24,783 bases of DNA, from contig JBHWPB010000096.1 of the NCBI GenBank assembly GCA_043424675.1, positions 1-24,783 of the forward strand. Direction: 5' to 3'. Positions 8,428-16,629 of the stretch are shown piece by piece. Numbering within the stretch: position 1 is the first letter of the stretch; every line of letters begins with the position of its first letter. The translations under genes and the position numbers were made by a program. Below the pieces are notes generated by a model. It was not told the origin of the DNA and searched no databases. It saw nothing but the letters and a program-made list of their open reading frames with translations. This DNA comes from JBHWPB01 sp043424675 (GTDB lineage Bacteria > Bacillota > Bacilli > Lactobacillales > Carnobacteriaceae_A).

Positions 8428-10287
8428 TTGGAAAATAAAACAGAACTCGTGACTTATCATTCATGGAAAAAACCATTCAAAGAGCCTTTCGGGGCGGTCC
8501 AAGTTAATAAACAAGTCACTTTTAGAGTGAAAAAAGAGAGTGATTCCGTTACGGGGGTCACTCTTCTTATTCATAAAGATGGAGAGCATGGTAAAACAGC
8601 CGTGCCCTTGGTTTATAATCGAACCACTCAGTATTTTGAAGGGAAGTATCCATTAGAAAAAGGACAAGGTTTGTATTTTTATCGGTTTCAGATTGAAAGA
8701 AGGAGAGACGGAGAATCTACGCTTTTATATCTGGGCAATCATCCTTCAGGATATAGCGGCCAAGCTTACCTGTATCAAGACAACAGTGAAGCTCACGATT
8801 TTCAACTCACAGCTTATCAAACAAAAGATCCTGCTCCGGATTGGTATAGGAAAGGAGTGGCTTACCATATTTTTATCGATCGTTTTTACAATGGAAACGA
8901 GGACGGAAGGATTCTAAATCCTAAAAGAGATGCCATGATCTATACGGAAGGAGCAGAAAAGCCTCATTACATCAAAGATAAAGAGGGTAAGATTGTGCGA
9001 TGGGACTTTTTTGGTGGGAATCTATTGGGAGTGATCAAAAAACTCCCTTACTTGGAGGAGTTGGGGGTTTCTATCCTCTATCTCAGCCCTATCTTCAAGT
9101 CTCGCAGCAACCATAAATACGATACGGGAGATTATTTTGAGATTGATGAGATGTTTGGAGATTTAGAAACTTTTGAAGATTTAATCGCTCAAGCTGAAAA
9201 ACACGGCATGCAGATTATTTTAGATGGCGTATTCAACCATGTAGGGGCAGATAGCCGCTACTTCAATCAATTTAATACTTATGGTGAGTTGGGGGCTTAT
9301 CAATCTAAAGAAAGTCCTTATTATGAAGGATTTACTTTTACTGATTTTCCCGATGAATTTGAAAGTTGGTGGGGGGTCAAAGATCTTCCTCGATTAAACA
9401 CAGAAAACCCGCAAGTCAAAGACTTTGTCTATGGAAGAGAAGATAGCGTTGTAGGCTATTGGACAAAAAAAGGGATAGGAGGCTGGCGCCTGGATGTAGC
9501 GGATGAGCTGAGCGATGACTTTTTAAAAGGAATTAGAAAACGACTTGAGACAAGCGGAGAAGAGTCTGTTTTAATCGGTGAAGTCTGGGAAGATGCGTCA
9601 AATAAAGTTGCTTACGGGAAAAGGCGCCATTATATAGAGGGGGATATTCTTCATGGAGTCATGAACTATCCTTTTAGAAAAATTATTGTCGAATATGTCA
9701 ATGGAGAGATCAAAGCAAAAGAAGCAGAATGCAAACTGCTCCACTTGAAAGAAAACTATCCGCGAGATATTCTTTACAATAATCTCAACAATATTGGTAC
9801 CCACGATACGGAGCGCATCCGGACGGTGCTCGCTGGTTATGGCCAAGACGAAAAAGTGCGCCAGGGCTTTCAGCTGCTCTTTATGCTGCCAGGGGTGCCG
9901 ACTATCTACTATGGAGATGAGGCAGGGTTAGAGGGAGGAAAGGATCCTGATAATCGCAGACCCTTTCCATGGAAAAACCCTGATACTCAACTGCAAGATT
10001 TTATCCGCGATCTCGCTCATGAACGCCGCAGTAATAAATCTTTAATTGAAGGTGACTTTTTCGCTTTTGAATGTGAAGAGTTACTCCTGCTCCTCCGTTA
10101 TATTGATGAAAGGCAGTGGACGATCGGCATCTTCAACACAACTGATCATTTTAAAACGGTACATTATAGAAATATCACAAATGAAACCAGTTTTGATGTT
10201 CGATATTTCATAGAAAAGAATATTGACGACCATTTTTTTACACAAGTTCCAGCTCACGGATGCAAGCTGTTTAAAAGCCAGTCGTGA
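8428..10287 (+). CDS. GH13 alpha-glucan hydrolase (neopullulanase/amylopullulanase-like)
   Basis: This is a 619-residue glycoside hydrolase family 13 enzyme. A beta-rich N-terminal domain (about residues 20-125, CBM34-like) precedes the barrel, which begins GVAYHIFIDRFYNGN, typical of neopullulanase and cyclomaltodextrinase relatives. The catalytic regions are DGVFNH (D266-H271), GWRLDVADE with nucleophile D356, GEVWE with acid/base E385, and GTHDTE with D460. There is no signal peptide, so it probably acts on intracellular glycogen or maltodextrin, hydrolysing alpha-1,4 and perhaps alpha-1,6 bonds. Lactobacilli carry an equivalent gene (amy or apu) after glgP. The start is TTG 8428, with GAGGGAT upstream. 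Exact specificity cannot be read from sequence. Confidence 0.9.
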   Translation: MENKTELVTYHSWKKPFKEPFGAVQVNKQVTFRVKKESDSVTGVTLLIHKDGEHGKTAVPLVYNRTTQYFEGKYPLEKGQGLYFYRFQIERRRDGESTLLYLGNHPSGYSGQAYLYQDNSEAHDFQLTAYQTKDPAPDWYRKGVAYHIFIDRFYNGNEDGRILNPKRDAMIYTEGAEKPHYIKDKEGKIVRWDFFGGNLLGVIKKLPYLEELGVSILYLSPIFKSRSNHKYDTGDYFEIDEMFGDLETFEDLIAQAEKHGMQIILDGVFNHVGADSRYFNQFNTYGELGAYQSKESPYYEGFTFTDFPDEFESWWGVKDLPRLNTENPQVKDFVYGREDSVVGYWTKKGIGGWRLDVADELSDDFLKGIRKRLETSGEESVLIGEVWEDASNKVAYGKRRHYIEGDILHGVMNYPFRKIIVEYVNGEIKAKEAECKLLHLKENYPRDILYNNLNNIGTHDTERIRTVLAGYGQDEKVRQGFQLLFMLPGVPTIYYGDEAGLEGGKDPDNRRPFPWKNPDTQLQDFIRDLAHERRSNKSLIEGDFFAFECEELLLLLRYIDERQWTIGIFNTTDHFKTVHYRNITNETSFDVRYFIEKNIDDHFFTQVPAHGCKLFKSQS

Positions 10288-10330
10288 CAGAATCAACTGC
10301 TGAGGGAGAGGACAGCGAAAGAAGGGGAGC

Positions 10331-10359
10331 TTGTTATTTCTCAGCAATTGATTTATAAT
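10331..10359 (+). promoter_or_regulatory. Promoter for the tdk-prfA-prmC-ywlC group
   Basis: A TTGTTA hexamer (10331-10336) and a perfect TATAAT (10354-10359) are separated by 17 bases, giving a good sigma-A promoter 33 bases before tdk. An interrupted inverted repeat brackets it: 10293-10304 pairs with 10340-10351 (11 of 12 positions), and the right arm lies in the promoter spacer. No T-run follows the repeat, so it is not an ordinary terminator for the glycogen operon. Confidence 0.7.
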
Positions 10360-10391
10360 TTTGAATGAATTTGATGTAGAGGTGGCAGAAA

Positions 10392-11012
10392 ATGGCACAA
10401 TTATATTTTAGATATGGTGCAATGAATAGTGGAAAATCAATAGAAATATTAAAAGTGGCTCATAATTATGAAGAACAAGATAAAGATGTTCTCGTCTTTA
10501 CCAGCGGCTTGGATGATCGAGACGGCATGGGCAGAGTTTCCAGTCGTATCGGTTTAGGACGCGAGGCAGGGATTATCTATGAAGACACTGATATATACGA
10601 AGAAGTCAAAGGAAGAATAGAAGACAGGAAGAGAGCGATCTATTGTGTGCTTGTTGACGAAGCACAGTTTCTGACGAAAGAACACGTGATCCAACTTACA
10701 AAAGTTGTAGATGATTTAGATATTCCCGTCATGGCATTCGGCTTGAAGAATGATTTTATGAATGAATTATTTGAAGGCTCTAAGTATTTGCTTCTCTATT
10801 CAGAAAAGATTGAAGAAATCAAAACGATATGCTGGTACTGCCATAAGAAAGCAATCATGAATATAAGAATAAACGATGGAAAACCTGTTCGTGATGGAGA
10901 GCAGATTCAAATTGGAGGAAATGAAAGTTATTTCCCAGTTTGTCGTAAACACTACTTTAATCCCCCATTGAACACAGAGGGACGCTTAGTAACAGAGGAT
11001 GATTCGAAATGA
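10392..11012 (+). CDS. tdk: Thymidine kinase (type II)
   Basis: This enzyme phosphorylates thymidine with ATP in pyrimidine salvage. The P-loop GAMNSGKS covers residues 9-16, VDEAQF (88-93) carries the Walker B aspartate and likely catalytic base E90, and the C-terminal zinc knuckle is C147-x2-C150 with C184-x2-H187. The length of 206 residues is normal for the TK1-like family. AGAGGTGG lies about 7 bases before ATG 10392. Its stop overlaps the prfA start by 4 bases (ATGA). tdk before prfA is a conserved Firmicute arrangement. Confidence 0.96.
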   Translation: MAQLYFRYGAMNSGKSIEILKVAHNYEEQDKDVLVFTSGLDDRDGMGRVSSRIGLGREAGIIYEDTDIYEEVKGRIEDRKRAIYCVLVDEAQFLTKEHVIQLTKVVDDLDIPVMAFGLKNDFMNELFEGSKYLLLYSEKIEEIKTICWYCHKKAIMNIRINDGKPVRDGEQIQIGGNESYFPVCRKHYFNPPLNTEGRLVTEDDSK

Positions 11013-12091
11013 GTATGTTTGATAATCTAGAGGCATTAGTCTCTCGCTATGAAGAAGTGAGCCAAATGATGAGTGATCCGGAAGTTATCAGTGATACTGA
11101 TCGCTTCATGGAACTCAGTAAAGAAGAAGCTGATTTGCGAGAAAAAGTCAGTAAATATAAAGAATATAAAGAAGTGACTCAAGAGCTCGAAGAAACTGAA
11201 GAGTTATTGAGTGAAGACCTAGATTCAGAAATGGAAGACCTGGCTAGAGAAGAGCAGCGCATGTTGGAAGAGCAAAAAGAAAAACTTGAAGAAGAAATGA
11301 TGGTGCTTCTCATTCCAACAGATGAACGTGATGATAAGAATATTATCATGGAAATCCGTGGAGCAGCTGGTGGAGACGAAGCACAGTTGTTCGCAGCCGA
11401 TCTTCTCAGTATGTATAAAAGTTACGCGGATAATAGAGGCTGGAAGATGGAAGTTCTTTCCCAACATTCTAACGAAGTAGGGGGCTTCAAAGAAGTTACA
11501 GTCATGATTACCGGCCAAAGTGTCTATTCACGATTGAAATTCGAAAATGGCGCCCACCGCGTGCAACGTGTTCCAAAGACTGAGACACAAGGTCGCGTGC
11601 ATACTTCAACCGCAACGGTGGTCGTGATGCCCGAAGCCGAAGATGTGGACGTCGATATTGACCCTACCGATGTTAAAATTGATATTTATCGTGCTTCTGG
11701 AGCTGGGGGTCAGCACGTCAACGTGACAGACTCAGCGGTGCGCATGACTCACGAACCGACTGGCATTGTCGTTGCTATGCAGGATGAGAGATCACAGATA
11801 AAGAACAGAGAAAAAGCAGAAAAAGTTTTACGCGCACGTGTTGCGGACTATTATGAGACACAAGCGCAGGAAGAATATGATGAAAAGAGAAAAACGGCGG
11901 TCGGAACAGGGGATCGTTCGGAAAGAATTAGAACTTATAACTATCCGCAATCTCGTGTGACAGACCACCGTATTAATTTTACAACGTCGCGCTTAGAACA
12001 AGTATTAGACGGGGAACTCGATGAAATAATCGACCAACTTCTAATTGTCGAGCAGAAGGATAGTCTGGAGCAACTCCAAAATGGATTTTAA
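11009..12091 (+). CDS. prfA: Peptide chain release factor 1 (RF1)
   Basis: RF1 ends translation at UAG and UAA by hydrolysing peptidyl-tRNA. The protein has the helical N-terminal domain, rich in Glu and Lys (residues 1-110), the core PCRF domain, and the universal GGQ loop SGAGGQHVN with GGQ at 233-235. The 360-residue length matches bacterial RF1. Q235 is the expected target of PrmC, encoded next. The start ATG 11009 overlaps the tdk stop, with AGAGGATGAT inside the end of tdk as ribosome binding site. Confidence 0.97.
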   Translation: MSMFDNLEALVSRYEEVSQMMSDPEVISDTDRFMELSKEEADLREKVSKYKEYKEVTQELEETEELLSEDLDSEMEDLAREEQRMLEEQKEKLEEEMMVLLIPTDERDDKNIIMEIRGAAGGDEAQLFAADLLSMYKSYADNRGWKMEVLSQHSNEVGGFKEVTVMITGQSVYSRLKFENGAHRVQRVPKTETQGRVHTSTATVVVMPEAEDVDVDIDPTDVKIDIYRASGAGGQHVNVTDSAVRMTHEPTGIVVAMQDERSQIKNREKAEKVLRARVADYYETQAQEEYDEKRKTAVGTGDRSERIRTYNYPQSRVTDHRINFTTSRLEQVLDGELDEIIDQLLIVEQKDSLEQLQNGF

Positions 12092-12965
12092 ACTTTTTGA
12101 ATCATATAATGAGCCAATGCTTTTATGGGAAGTCCTTCAAAGGGCTTCTTCTTTTTTGGAGAATAAAGGGAAAGATCCGCAAACAGCAGAATGGCTCTTC
12201 CAAGAGCAGAATGGTGTAACTTATACCGAACTGATTTTTAAGAAGCAAGAACAAGTTAGTAAAAATACCCTGCAGAATTTTGAGGTTGCCTTAGAACGTG
12301 TTTTAAATGACGAGCCTCCACAGTATATTATCGGTCATGAATGGTTTTTTGATCGTTGTTTCCTAGTCAATCCCTCTGTTTTAATCCCTCGCCCTGAAAC
12401 AGAGGAGCTGGTCGACTTATTCTTAAAAGGAGTCCCTGACGGAAAATCAGGGCGGTTGGTAGATATTGGAACAGGGTCAGGCGCTATCGGAATTACGATC
12501 GCCTTGGAGAGAAGCGCAATTGAAGTGACGGCCACAGATATTAGTGGCGATGCTTTAACGGTTGCTTCCCAAAATGCCAAACGTTTGAATGCGCCGATCC
12601 GCTTTTTGGAAGGTGACACGCTGGAACCAGTAAAGGGTGAAAGTTTTGACTTTATCATCAGCAACCCGCCTTACATTTCGGAATCAGAGTGGGAAGAGAT
12701 GGATAGATCCGTACAGATGTACGAACCTGATCTCGCTTTATTTGCAGCAGATGAGGGGCTGTCTTGGTATCGCAACTTTGCTGAAGAGGCTGGAAGCTGT
12801 TTAAATGATGCTGGTATGATATTCTTAGAAATAGGATATCAGCAAGGAGCAGCAGTCAAACTGCTTTTAGAGCAGGCTTTCCCTGAACGGAAAGTCACTA
12901 TCCAACAAGATTTAGCAGGGAAGGATCGCTTTGCTATAGTGGAAGGAAAGAGAGGTCTATCTTGA
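12081..12965 (+). CDS. prmC: Release factor glutamine methyltransferase PrmC
   Basis: PrmC uses S-adenosylmethionine to methylate the glutamine of the GGQ motif in release factors. It has an N-terminal helical domain (about residues 1-90), the SAM loop DIGTGSGAIG starting at D128, and the substrate-amide motif NPPY at 195-198. The start is not certain. ATG 12081 (294 residues) follows a CTGGAG at 10-base spacing and overlaps prfA by 11 bases. ATG 12117 would give 282 residues, closer to many homologues, but has a poorer site. The CTGGAG lies in a small hairpin (12066-12078), suggesting coupling to prfA translation. Confidence 0.94.
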   Translation: MDFKLFESYNEPMLLWEVLQRASSFLENKGKDPQTAEWLFQEQNGVTYTELIFKKQEQVSKNTLQNFEVALERVLNDEPPQYIIGHEWFFDRCFLVNPSVLIPRPETEELVDLFLKGVPDGKSGRLVDIGTGSGAIGITIALERSAIEVTATDISGDALTVASQNAKRLNAPIRFLEGDTLEPVKGESFDFIISNPPYISESEWEEMDRSVQMYEPDLALFAADEGLSWYRNFAEEAGSCLNDAGMIFLEIGYQQGAAVKLLLEQAFPERKVTIQQDLAGKDRFAIVEGKRGLS

Positions 12966-13981
12966 TAGAAACAGAACGTTTATCTTTAGAAGAAATTGAA
13001 CAAGCCGCCCGATATATTCAAGAAGGAGAAGTTGTCGCTTTTCAGACAGAAACAGTGTACGGACTAGGAGCTGACGCAAGAAACGAGGAGGCTGTTCGAA
13101 AAATTTATGAAGCTAAAGGCCGTCCCAACGACAATCCGCTCATTGTCCATTTGGCAAGTCGACAAGATGTCGATCAATATGCTCAAGATATTCCAAAGAA
13201 AGCAGAAATTTTAATGGAAGAATTTTGGCCCGGTCCTTTGACTATTATTTTTAACGTAAAACCAGGCACGTTAGCAGAAACGGTCACCGCAGGTTTAGGT
13301 ACAGTCGGGTTGCGGATTCCTCAAACTGAAGCAGCTAGGGAGCTTATTCGATTATCCCAAAGCCCTCTTGCTGCACCAAGCGCCAATACTTCTGGGAGAC
13401 CTAGCCCGACTTCTGCTGATCATGTTCTGCATGACTTATCCGGTAAAATAAAGGCCGTTCTTGATACAGGAACGACTCAAGTAGGTTTAGAGTCTACAGT
13501 TCTTGATCTCTCTGACCCTGATCAGCCTGTTTTGTACCGACCAGGAGGAATCAGTCGCAAAGCGATCGAAGAAAAGATAGGCAAAGTAGCCCTTCCGAAA
13601 AGTAATATTACTGAGAATGAAACACCCAAGTCGCCAGGACTCAAGTACCGTCATTATTCACCAGAAGAACCTGTTTATATTGTGAAGAGAGACGGGATAG
13701 GTTTTGAAAAAGCGATTTCCTATTTCAAAGAGCGCGGAGAACGTGTAGGCCTTTTGGCTGATTTAGCCGTGATTGAAAAACATAAATCAGAGGTTGAAGC
13801 TGTTTTTTCACTCGGTGAAAGAGGAGATGTGGAAGAAGCTAGCCGACGTCTTTTTGATGGCCTTCGTTTTTTTCAAAACACAGCCGCTACTGTCATCCTA
13901 GCAGAAGCTTATGAGAAAGAGGGCTTAGGCGAAGCCTACATGAACCGACTGGAAAAAGCCTCAGGAGGCCACAAAATTTAA
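12962..13981 (+). CDS. ywlC: L-threonylcarbamoyladenylate synthase (Sua5/YwlC family)
   Basis: This enzyme makes threonylcarbamoyl-AMP from threonine, bicarbonate and ATP, the first step of t6A formation at position 37 of ANN-decoding tRNAs. The YrdC-like domain shows FQTETVYGLG (27-36), the K52-x-R54 pair in AKGRP, and SAN at 140-142. The extra C-terminal Sua5 domain (about residues 215-339) makes it the long Sua5 form rather than the short TsaC form. The start TTG 12962 overlaps the prmC stop by 4 bases, with AGAGGTC just upstream. No terminator is obvious after it. Confidence 0.95.
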   Translation: MIETERLSLEEIEQAARYIQEGEVVAFQTETVYGLGADARNEEAVRKIYEAKGRPNDNPLIVHLASRQDVDQYAQDIPKKAEILMEEFWPGPLTIIFNVKPGTLAETVTAGLGTVGLRIPQTEAARELIRLSQSPLAAPSANTSGRPSPTSADHVLHDLSGKIKAVLDTGTTQVGLESTVLDLSDPDQPVLYRPGGISRKAIEEKIGKVALPKSNITENETPKSPGLKYRHYSPEEPVYIVKRDGIGFEKAISYFKERGERVGLLADLAVIEKHKSEVEAVFSLGERGDVEEASRRLFDGLRFFQNTAATVILAEAYEKEGLGEAYMNRLEKASGGHKI

Positions 13982-13997
13982 TCAAAATAAAGTCGCA

Positions 13998-14021
13998 TTT
14001 GCGCAAACTTTAATGTATAAT
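13998..14021 (+). promoter_or_regulatory. Possible upp promoter with a 10-base palindrome
   Basis: A perfect TATAAT at 14016-14021 lies 37 bases before upp, but no good -35 is seen at 16-18 bases (TCGCAT at 13993 is poor). A perfect palindrome, TTTGCGCAAA (13998-14007), sits where an activator or repressor could contact the promoter. This is a weak call based on the -10 and the gap between ywlC and upp. Confidence 0.4.
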
Positions 14022-14058
14022 GCATATGTTTGAAATAAAATAAGGGGAGTGACCGAAT

Positions 14059-14688
14059 ATGTCTCATGCAACAGTACTTGACCACCCACTCATTCAGCAC
14101 AAATTAACTATTCTTCGTGATAAAAATACAGGGACTAAGGATTTTAGACAGATCATTGACGAAGTCTCTCGTTTAATGGCTTATGAAATTTCGAGAGATA
14201 TGCCGCTTGAAGATGTCGAAATTGAAACACCCGTTGCGAAAACGACTCAAAAACAGCTTGCGGGTAAGAAGGTTGCCTTGATTCCAATATTACGAGCTGG
14301 GCTCGGGATGGTTGACGGCATGCTGGATTTAATTCCAGCTGCTAAAGTTGGCCACGTAGGGTTGTACCGTGATCCAGAGACTTTAGAGGCTGTCGAATAC
14401 TTTATCAAGCTGCCTTCAGATATACAAGAACGTCAGCTGTTTGTACTCGATCCGATGCTCGCGACAGGGGCTTCTGCGATTGCAGCAGTAGATGCCTTGA
14501 AAAAACGTGGAGCGCACACCATAAAGTTTGTGGCGATTGTGGCTGCAGCAGAAGGCATCGAAGCGCTACATGAAGCTCACCCTGATATCGATATTTATGT
14601 TGCAGCAGAAGATGAAGTCTTGAATGATGATGCTTATATCGTACCAGGACTTGGAGATGCAGGGGATCGACTCTTTGGAACTTTATAA
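14059..14688 (+). CDS. upp: Uracil phosphoribosyltransferase
   Basis: Upp converts uracil and PRPP to UMP in pyrimidine salvage. The PRPP loop DPMLATGAS begins at D131, and the C-terminal uracil site includes YIVPGLGDAGDRLFGT. The 209-residue length is standard. AGGGGAGTGA lies before ATG 14059. The third position after ATG in the PRPP loop is A138 where I usually expect glycine; that position is variable in the wider phosphoribosyltransferase signature, so activity is not in doubt. A strong terminator follows. In many relatives glyA precedes and the atp operon follows upp; neither is here. Confidence 0.97.
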   Translation: MSHATVLDHPLIQHKLTILRDKNTGTKDFRQIIDEVSRLMAYEISRDMPLEDVEIETPVAKTTQKQLAGKKVALIPILRAGLGMVDGMLDLIPAAKVGHVGLYRDPETLEAVEYFIKLPSDIQERQLFVLDPMLATGASAIAAVDALKKRGAHTIKFVAIVAAAEGIEALHEAHPDIDIYVAAEDEVLNDDAYIVPGLGDAGDRLFGTL

Positions 14689-14730
14689 TAAATTCTTGAA
14701 ATAAAATATGTACGTCAAATTAAAGAAAGC

Positions 14731-14764
14731 TATCTACATCAGAAATGATGTAGATAATTTTTTT
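14731..14764 (+). terminator. Rho-independent terminator after upp
   Basis: An 11-base-pair perfect stem, TATCTACATCA with TGATGTAGATA, closes on a GAAA tetraloop and is followed after one A by seven T residues (14758-14764). It is a textbook intrinsic terminator 43 bases after the upp stop. Confidence 0.93.
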
Positions 14765-14847
14765 CAAAGAAGACCCCAGTTTGGATATTTCTCATCCGAA
14801 TACTGTATGTAGAGGGGGAATTTCTTTTCGAAAAAGGGTCACACAAC

Positions 14848-14861
14848 TGACAAAATTGTCA
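14848..14861. promoter_or_regulatory. TGACAA/TTGTCA dyad in the upp-DUF1146 gap
   Basis: TGACAA (14848-14853) and TTGTCA (14856-14861) form an inverted repeat around an AA centre, with a further AA/TT pair beyond one mismatch. It lies about 110 bases before the probable DUF1146 promoter in an otherwise featureless AT-rich gap (14765-14949). It resembles a repressor operator, but I cannot name a regulator. Confidence 0.3.
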
Positions 14862-14969
14862 ATTTAACCGAGCGTTCTTGTTTAAATAAACCTCTGTTAC
14901 ACTTACAATAAATAAGAAATGATTAAATAATGAGAGAAAATAAGATTATAGTGTTTATAAAACCAAATA

Positions 14970-14978
14970 TGGTACTAT
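14970..14978 (+). promoter_or_regulatory. Extended -10 promoter before the DUF1146 gene
   Basis: TGGTACTAT at 14970-14978 is an extended -10 element (TGn plus TACTAT) 22 bases before ATG 15001. No convincing -35 is seen, which is tolerated with an extended -10. It overlaps the small palindrome CCAAATATGG (14962-14971). It probably drives DUF1146 and may contribute to murA. Confidence 0.5.
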
Positions 14979-15000
14979 ATTTTAAGAAAGGTTTACAGTT

Positions 15001-15231
15001 ATGCAAGCAATAGGTTGGCAATCACTTTTACAGATTATATCGCACTTTATTTTTATTTTTCTTACCTTTTGGGCAATGGATGCCCTCCATATAGAGAAAT
15101 GGATAAAAAAAGGACACCGGCAGCAAGCACGTATGCTATACGTCCTAGCAGCGATAGCGATTGGCTATAATGTAAGTTCTTTTGTTTTAGAAATTATTTT
15201 AAGTTCTCAAAATTTAATGCTGCTCTTTTAA
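15001..15231 (+). CDS. DUF1146 family small membrane protein (YwzB-like)
   Basis: This is a 76-residue protein with two predicted membrane helices (about residues 9-28 and 45-68) joined by a basic loop (KWIKKGHRQQAR) likely on the cytoplasmic side. Length, topology and position just before murA match the DUF1146/YwzB family, whose function is not established. AGAAAGG lies upstream of ATG 15001. In many Firmicutes this gene follows the F-type ATP synthase operon; here it follows only the upp terminator and an empty 312-base gap. Confidence 0.85.
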   Translation: MQAIGWQSLLQIISHFIFIFLTFWAMDALHIEKWIKKGHRQQARMLYVLAAIAIGYNVSSFVLEIILSSQNLMLLF

Positions 15232-15295
15232 CAGTTAATTGCCTAGTAGATAACGAATAGACGATATAGTATAAAGCGAAATAGGGGGAATAATA

Positions 15296-16606
15296 TTGGA
15301 AAAAATAATAGTACGCGGAGGAAACTCCCTGAAAGGAACGGTCAGGGCAGAAGGTGCCAAGAACTCTGCCTTGCCGATTTTGGCAGGATCCATTTTAGCG
15401 AGTGAAGGAACAACCCATTTAACGAATGTTCCGATACTAGCAGATGTTTTTAAGATGGAGAAAGTTCTTCAATATCTCAACTTAGAGACAGATTTTAATC
15501 AAGGAACAAATGAAATGATGATCTCTTCCGTAGAAGAAACAGGAACGACTACTCCATATGAATTTATGAGCCAGATGCGCGCATCGGTTGTTGTAATGGG
15601 ACCATTGCTTGCGCGCAATGGATATGCGAAAGTCGCAATGCCTGGAGGATGTGCAATTGGACAGCGTCCTGTTGATTTGCATTTAAAGGGTTTTGAGGCT
15701 TTAGGAGCGACAGTAACAATCGAAGGCGGTCATATTATTGCAGAAGCACCAGAATTGAAGGGAGCAGAGATTTATCTCGATTTCCCAAGTGTAGGGGCAA
15801 CTGAAAACATTATGATGGCAGCGACAATGGCAGAAGGCGAAACGATTATTGATAATGTGGCTCGTGAGCCTGAAATCGTAGATCTTGCTAACTTCCTTAA
15901 CCAAATGGGGGCAGACATTAAAGGAGCAGGAACAGATACTTTACGCATCAATGGGGTAGACAAGTTGCACGGTGTTAAACATTCTATCATTCCTGATCGG
16001 ATCGAAAGCGGCACGTTCATGGTAGCAGCAGCGATCACTGGTGGCGATGTCTTTATCGAAGATTTCATCGCTGAACATAACCGTCCCCTTATTTCTAAGT
16101 TACGTGAAATGGGTACAGAAATCGAAATTATGGATAACGGCGTCCACGTTCGCGGACCAGAACGCTTAAAAGCTACAGATGTAACGACACGTCCTTATCC
16201 AGGATTTCCGACAGACATGCAATCTCTCATGACAGTAGCACAAGTGGTTGCTGAAGGTGAAAGTATCATGAAAGAGACTGTCTTTGAAAATCGTTTCATG
16301 CACCTCGAAGAATTAAAACGTATGAATGCAAACTATGAGGTTGAAGGAGACGCTGCTATCATCCAAGGAGCTGTGGAACTTGAAGGTGCTGAAGTAATGT
16401 CTTCAGACTTACGCGCAGCAGCTGCTTTAATCGCAGCCGGCTTGGTTGCGAATGGGTACACGAGAGTATCAGGGCTCAACCACCTCGACCGCGGCTACTA
16501 TCAATTCACTGAAAAGCTCCAAGCGTTAGGGGCAAATGTTGTCAGAGTGGATGACGAAGAAACAGCGGATATGACAGCACAAGAATTTGAAACATTATTT
16601 AATTAA
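15296..16606 (+). CDS. murA: UDP-N-acetylglucosamine 1-carboxyvinyltransferase MurA
   Basis: MurA transfers enolpyruvate from PEP to UDP-GlcNAc, the first committed step of peptidoglycan synthesis. It shows the EPSP-synthase-like double barrel, with GGNSLKGTVRAEGAKNSALP at the N-terminus carrying the catalytic lysine of the KN pair. The loop PGGCAIGQRPVD carries active-site C119, the residue attacked by fosfomycin. The 436-residue length is typical. The start is TTG 15296 with AGGGGGA 6 bases upstream. Its place beside mbl indicates the MurA1/MurAA paralogue. A branched terminator-like structure follows. Confidence 0.96.
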   Translation: MEKIIVRGGNSLKGTVRAEGAKNSALPILAGSILASEGTTHLTNVPILADVFKMEKVLQYLNLETDFNQGTNEMMISSVEETGTTTPYEFMSQMRASVVVMGPLLARNGYAKVAMPGGCAIGQRPVDLHLKGFEALGATVTIEGGHIIAEAPELKGAEIYLDFPSVGATENIMMAATMAEGETIIDNVAREPEIVDLANFLNQMGADIKGAGTDTLRINGVDKLHGVKHSIIPDRIESGTFMVAAAITGGDVFIEDFIAEHNRPLISKLREMGTEIEIMDNGVHVRGPERLKATDVTTRPYPGFPTDMQSLMTVAQVVAEGESIMKETVFENRFMHLEELKRMNANYEVEGDAAIIQGAVELEGAEVMSSDLRAAAALIAAGLVANGYTRVSGLNHLDRGYYQFTEKLQALGANVVRVDDEETADMTAQEFETLFN

Positions 16607-16629
16607 GCTTTTGACATCATTATTTTTAT

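Noticed and set aside
14449..14475. Ala instead of Gly in the PRPP loop (DPMLATGAS) of Upp
   Set aside because: This position is the variable residue in the general phosphoribosyltransferase signature, so the change is unlikely to matter.
15772..16068. 98-codon minus-strand frame within murA
   Set aside because: It lies wholly antisense to the conserved MurA core and has the skewed composition of a codon shadow.
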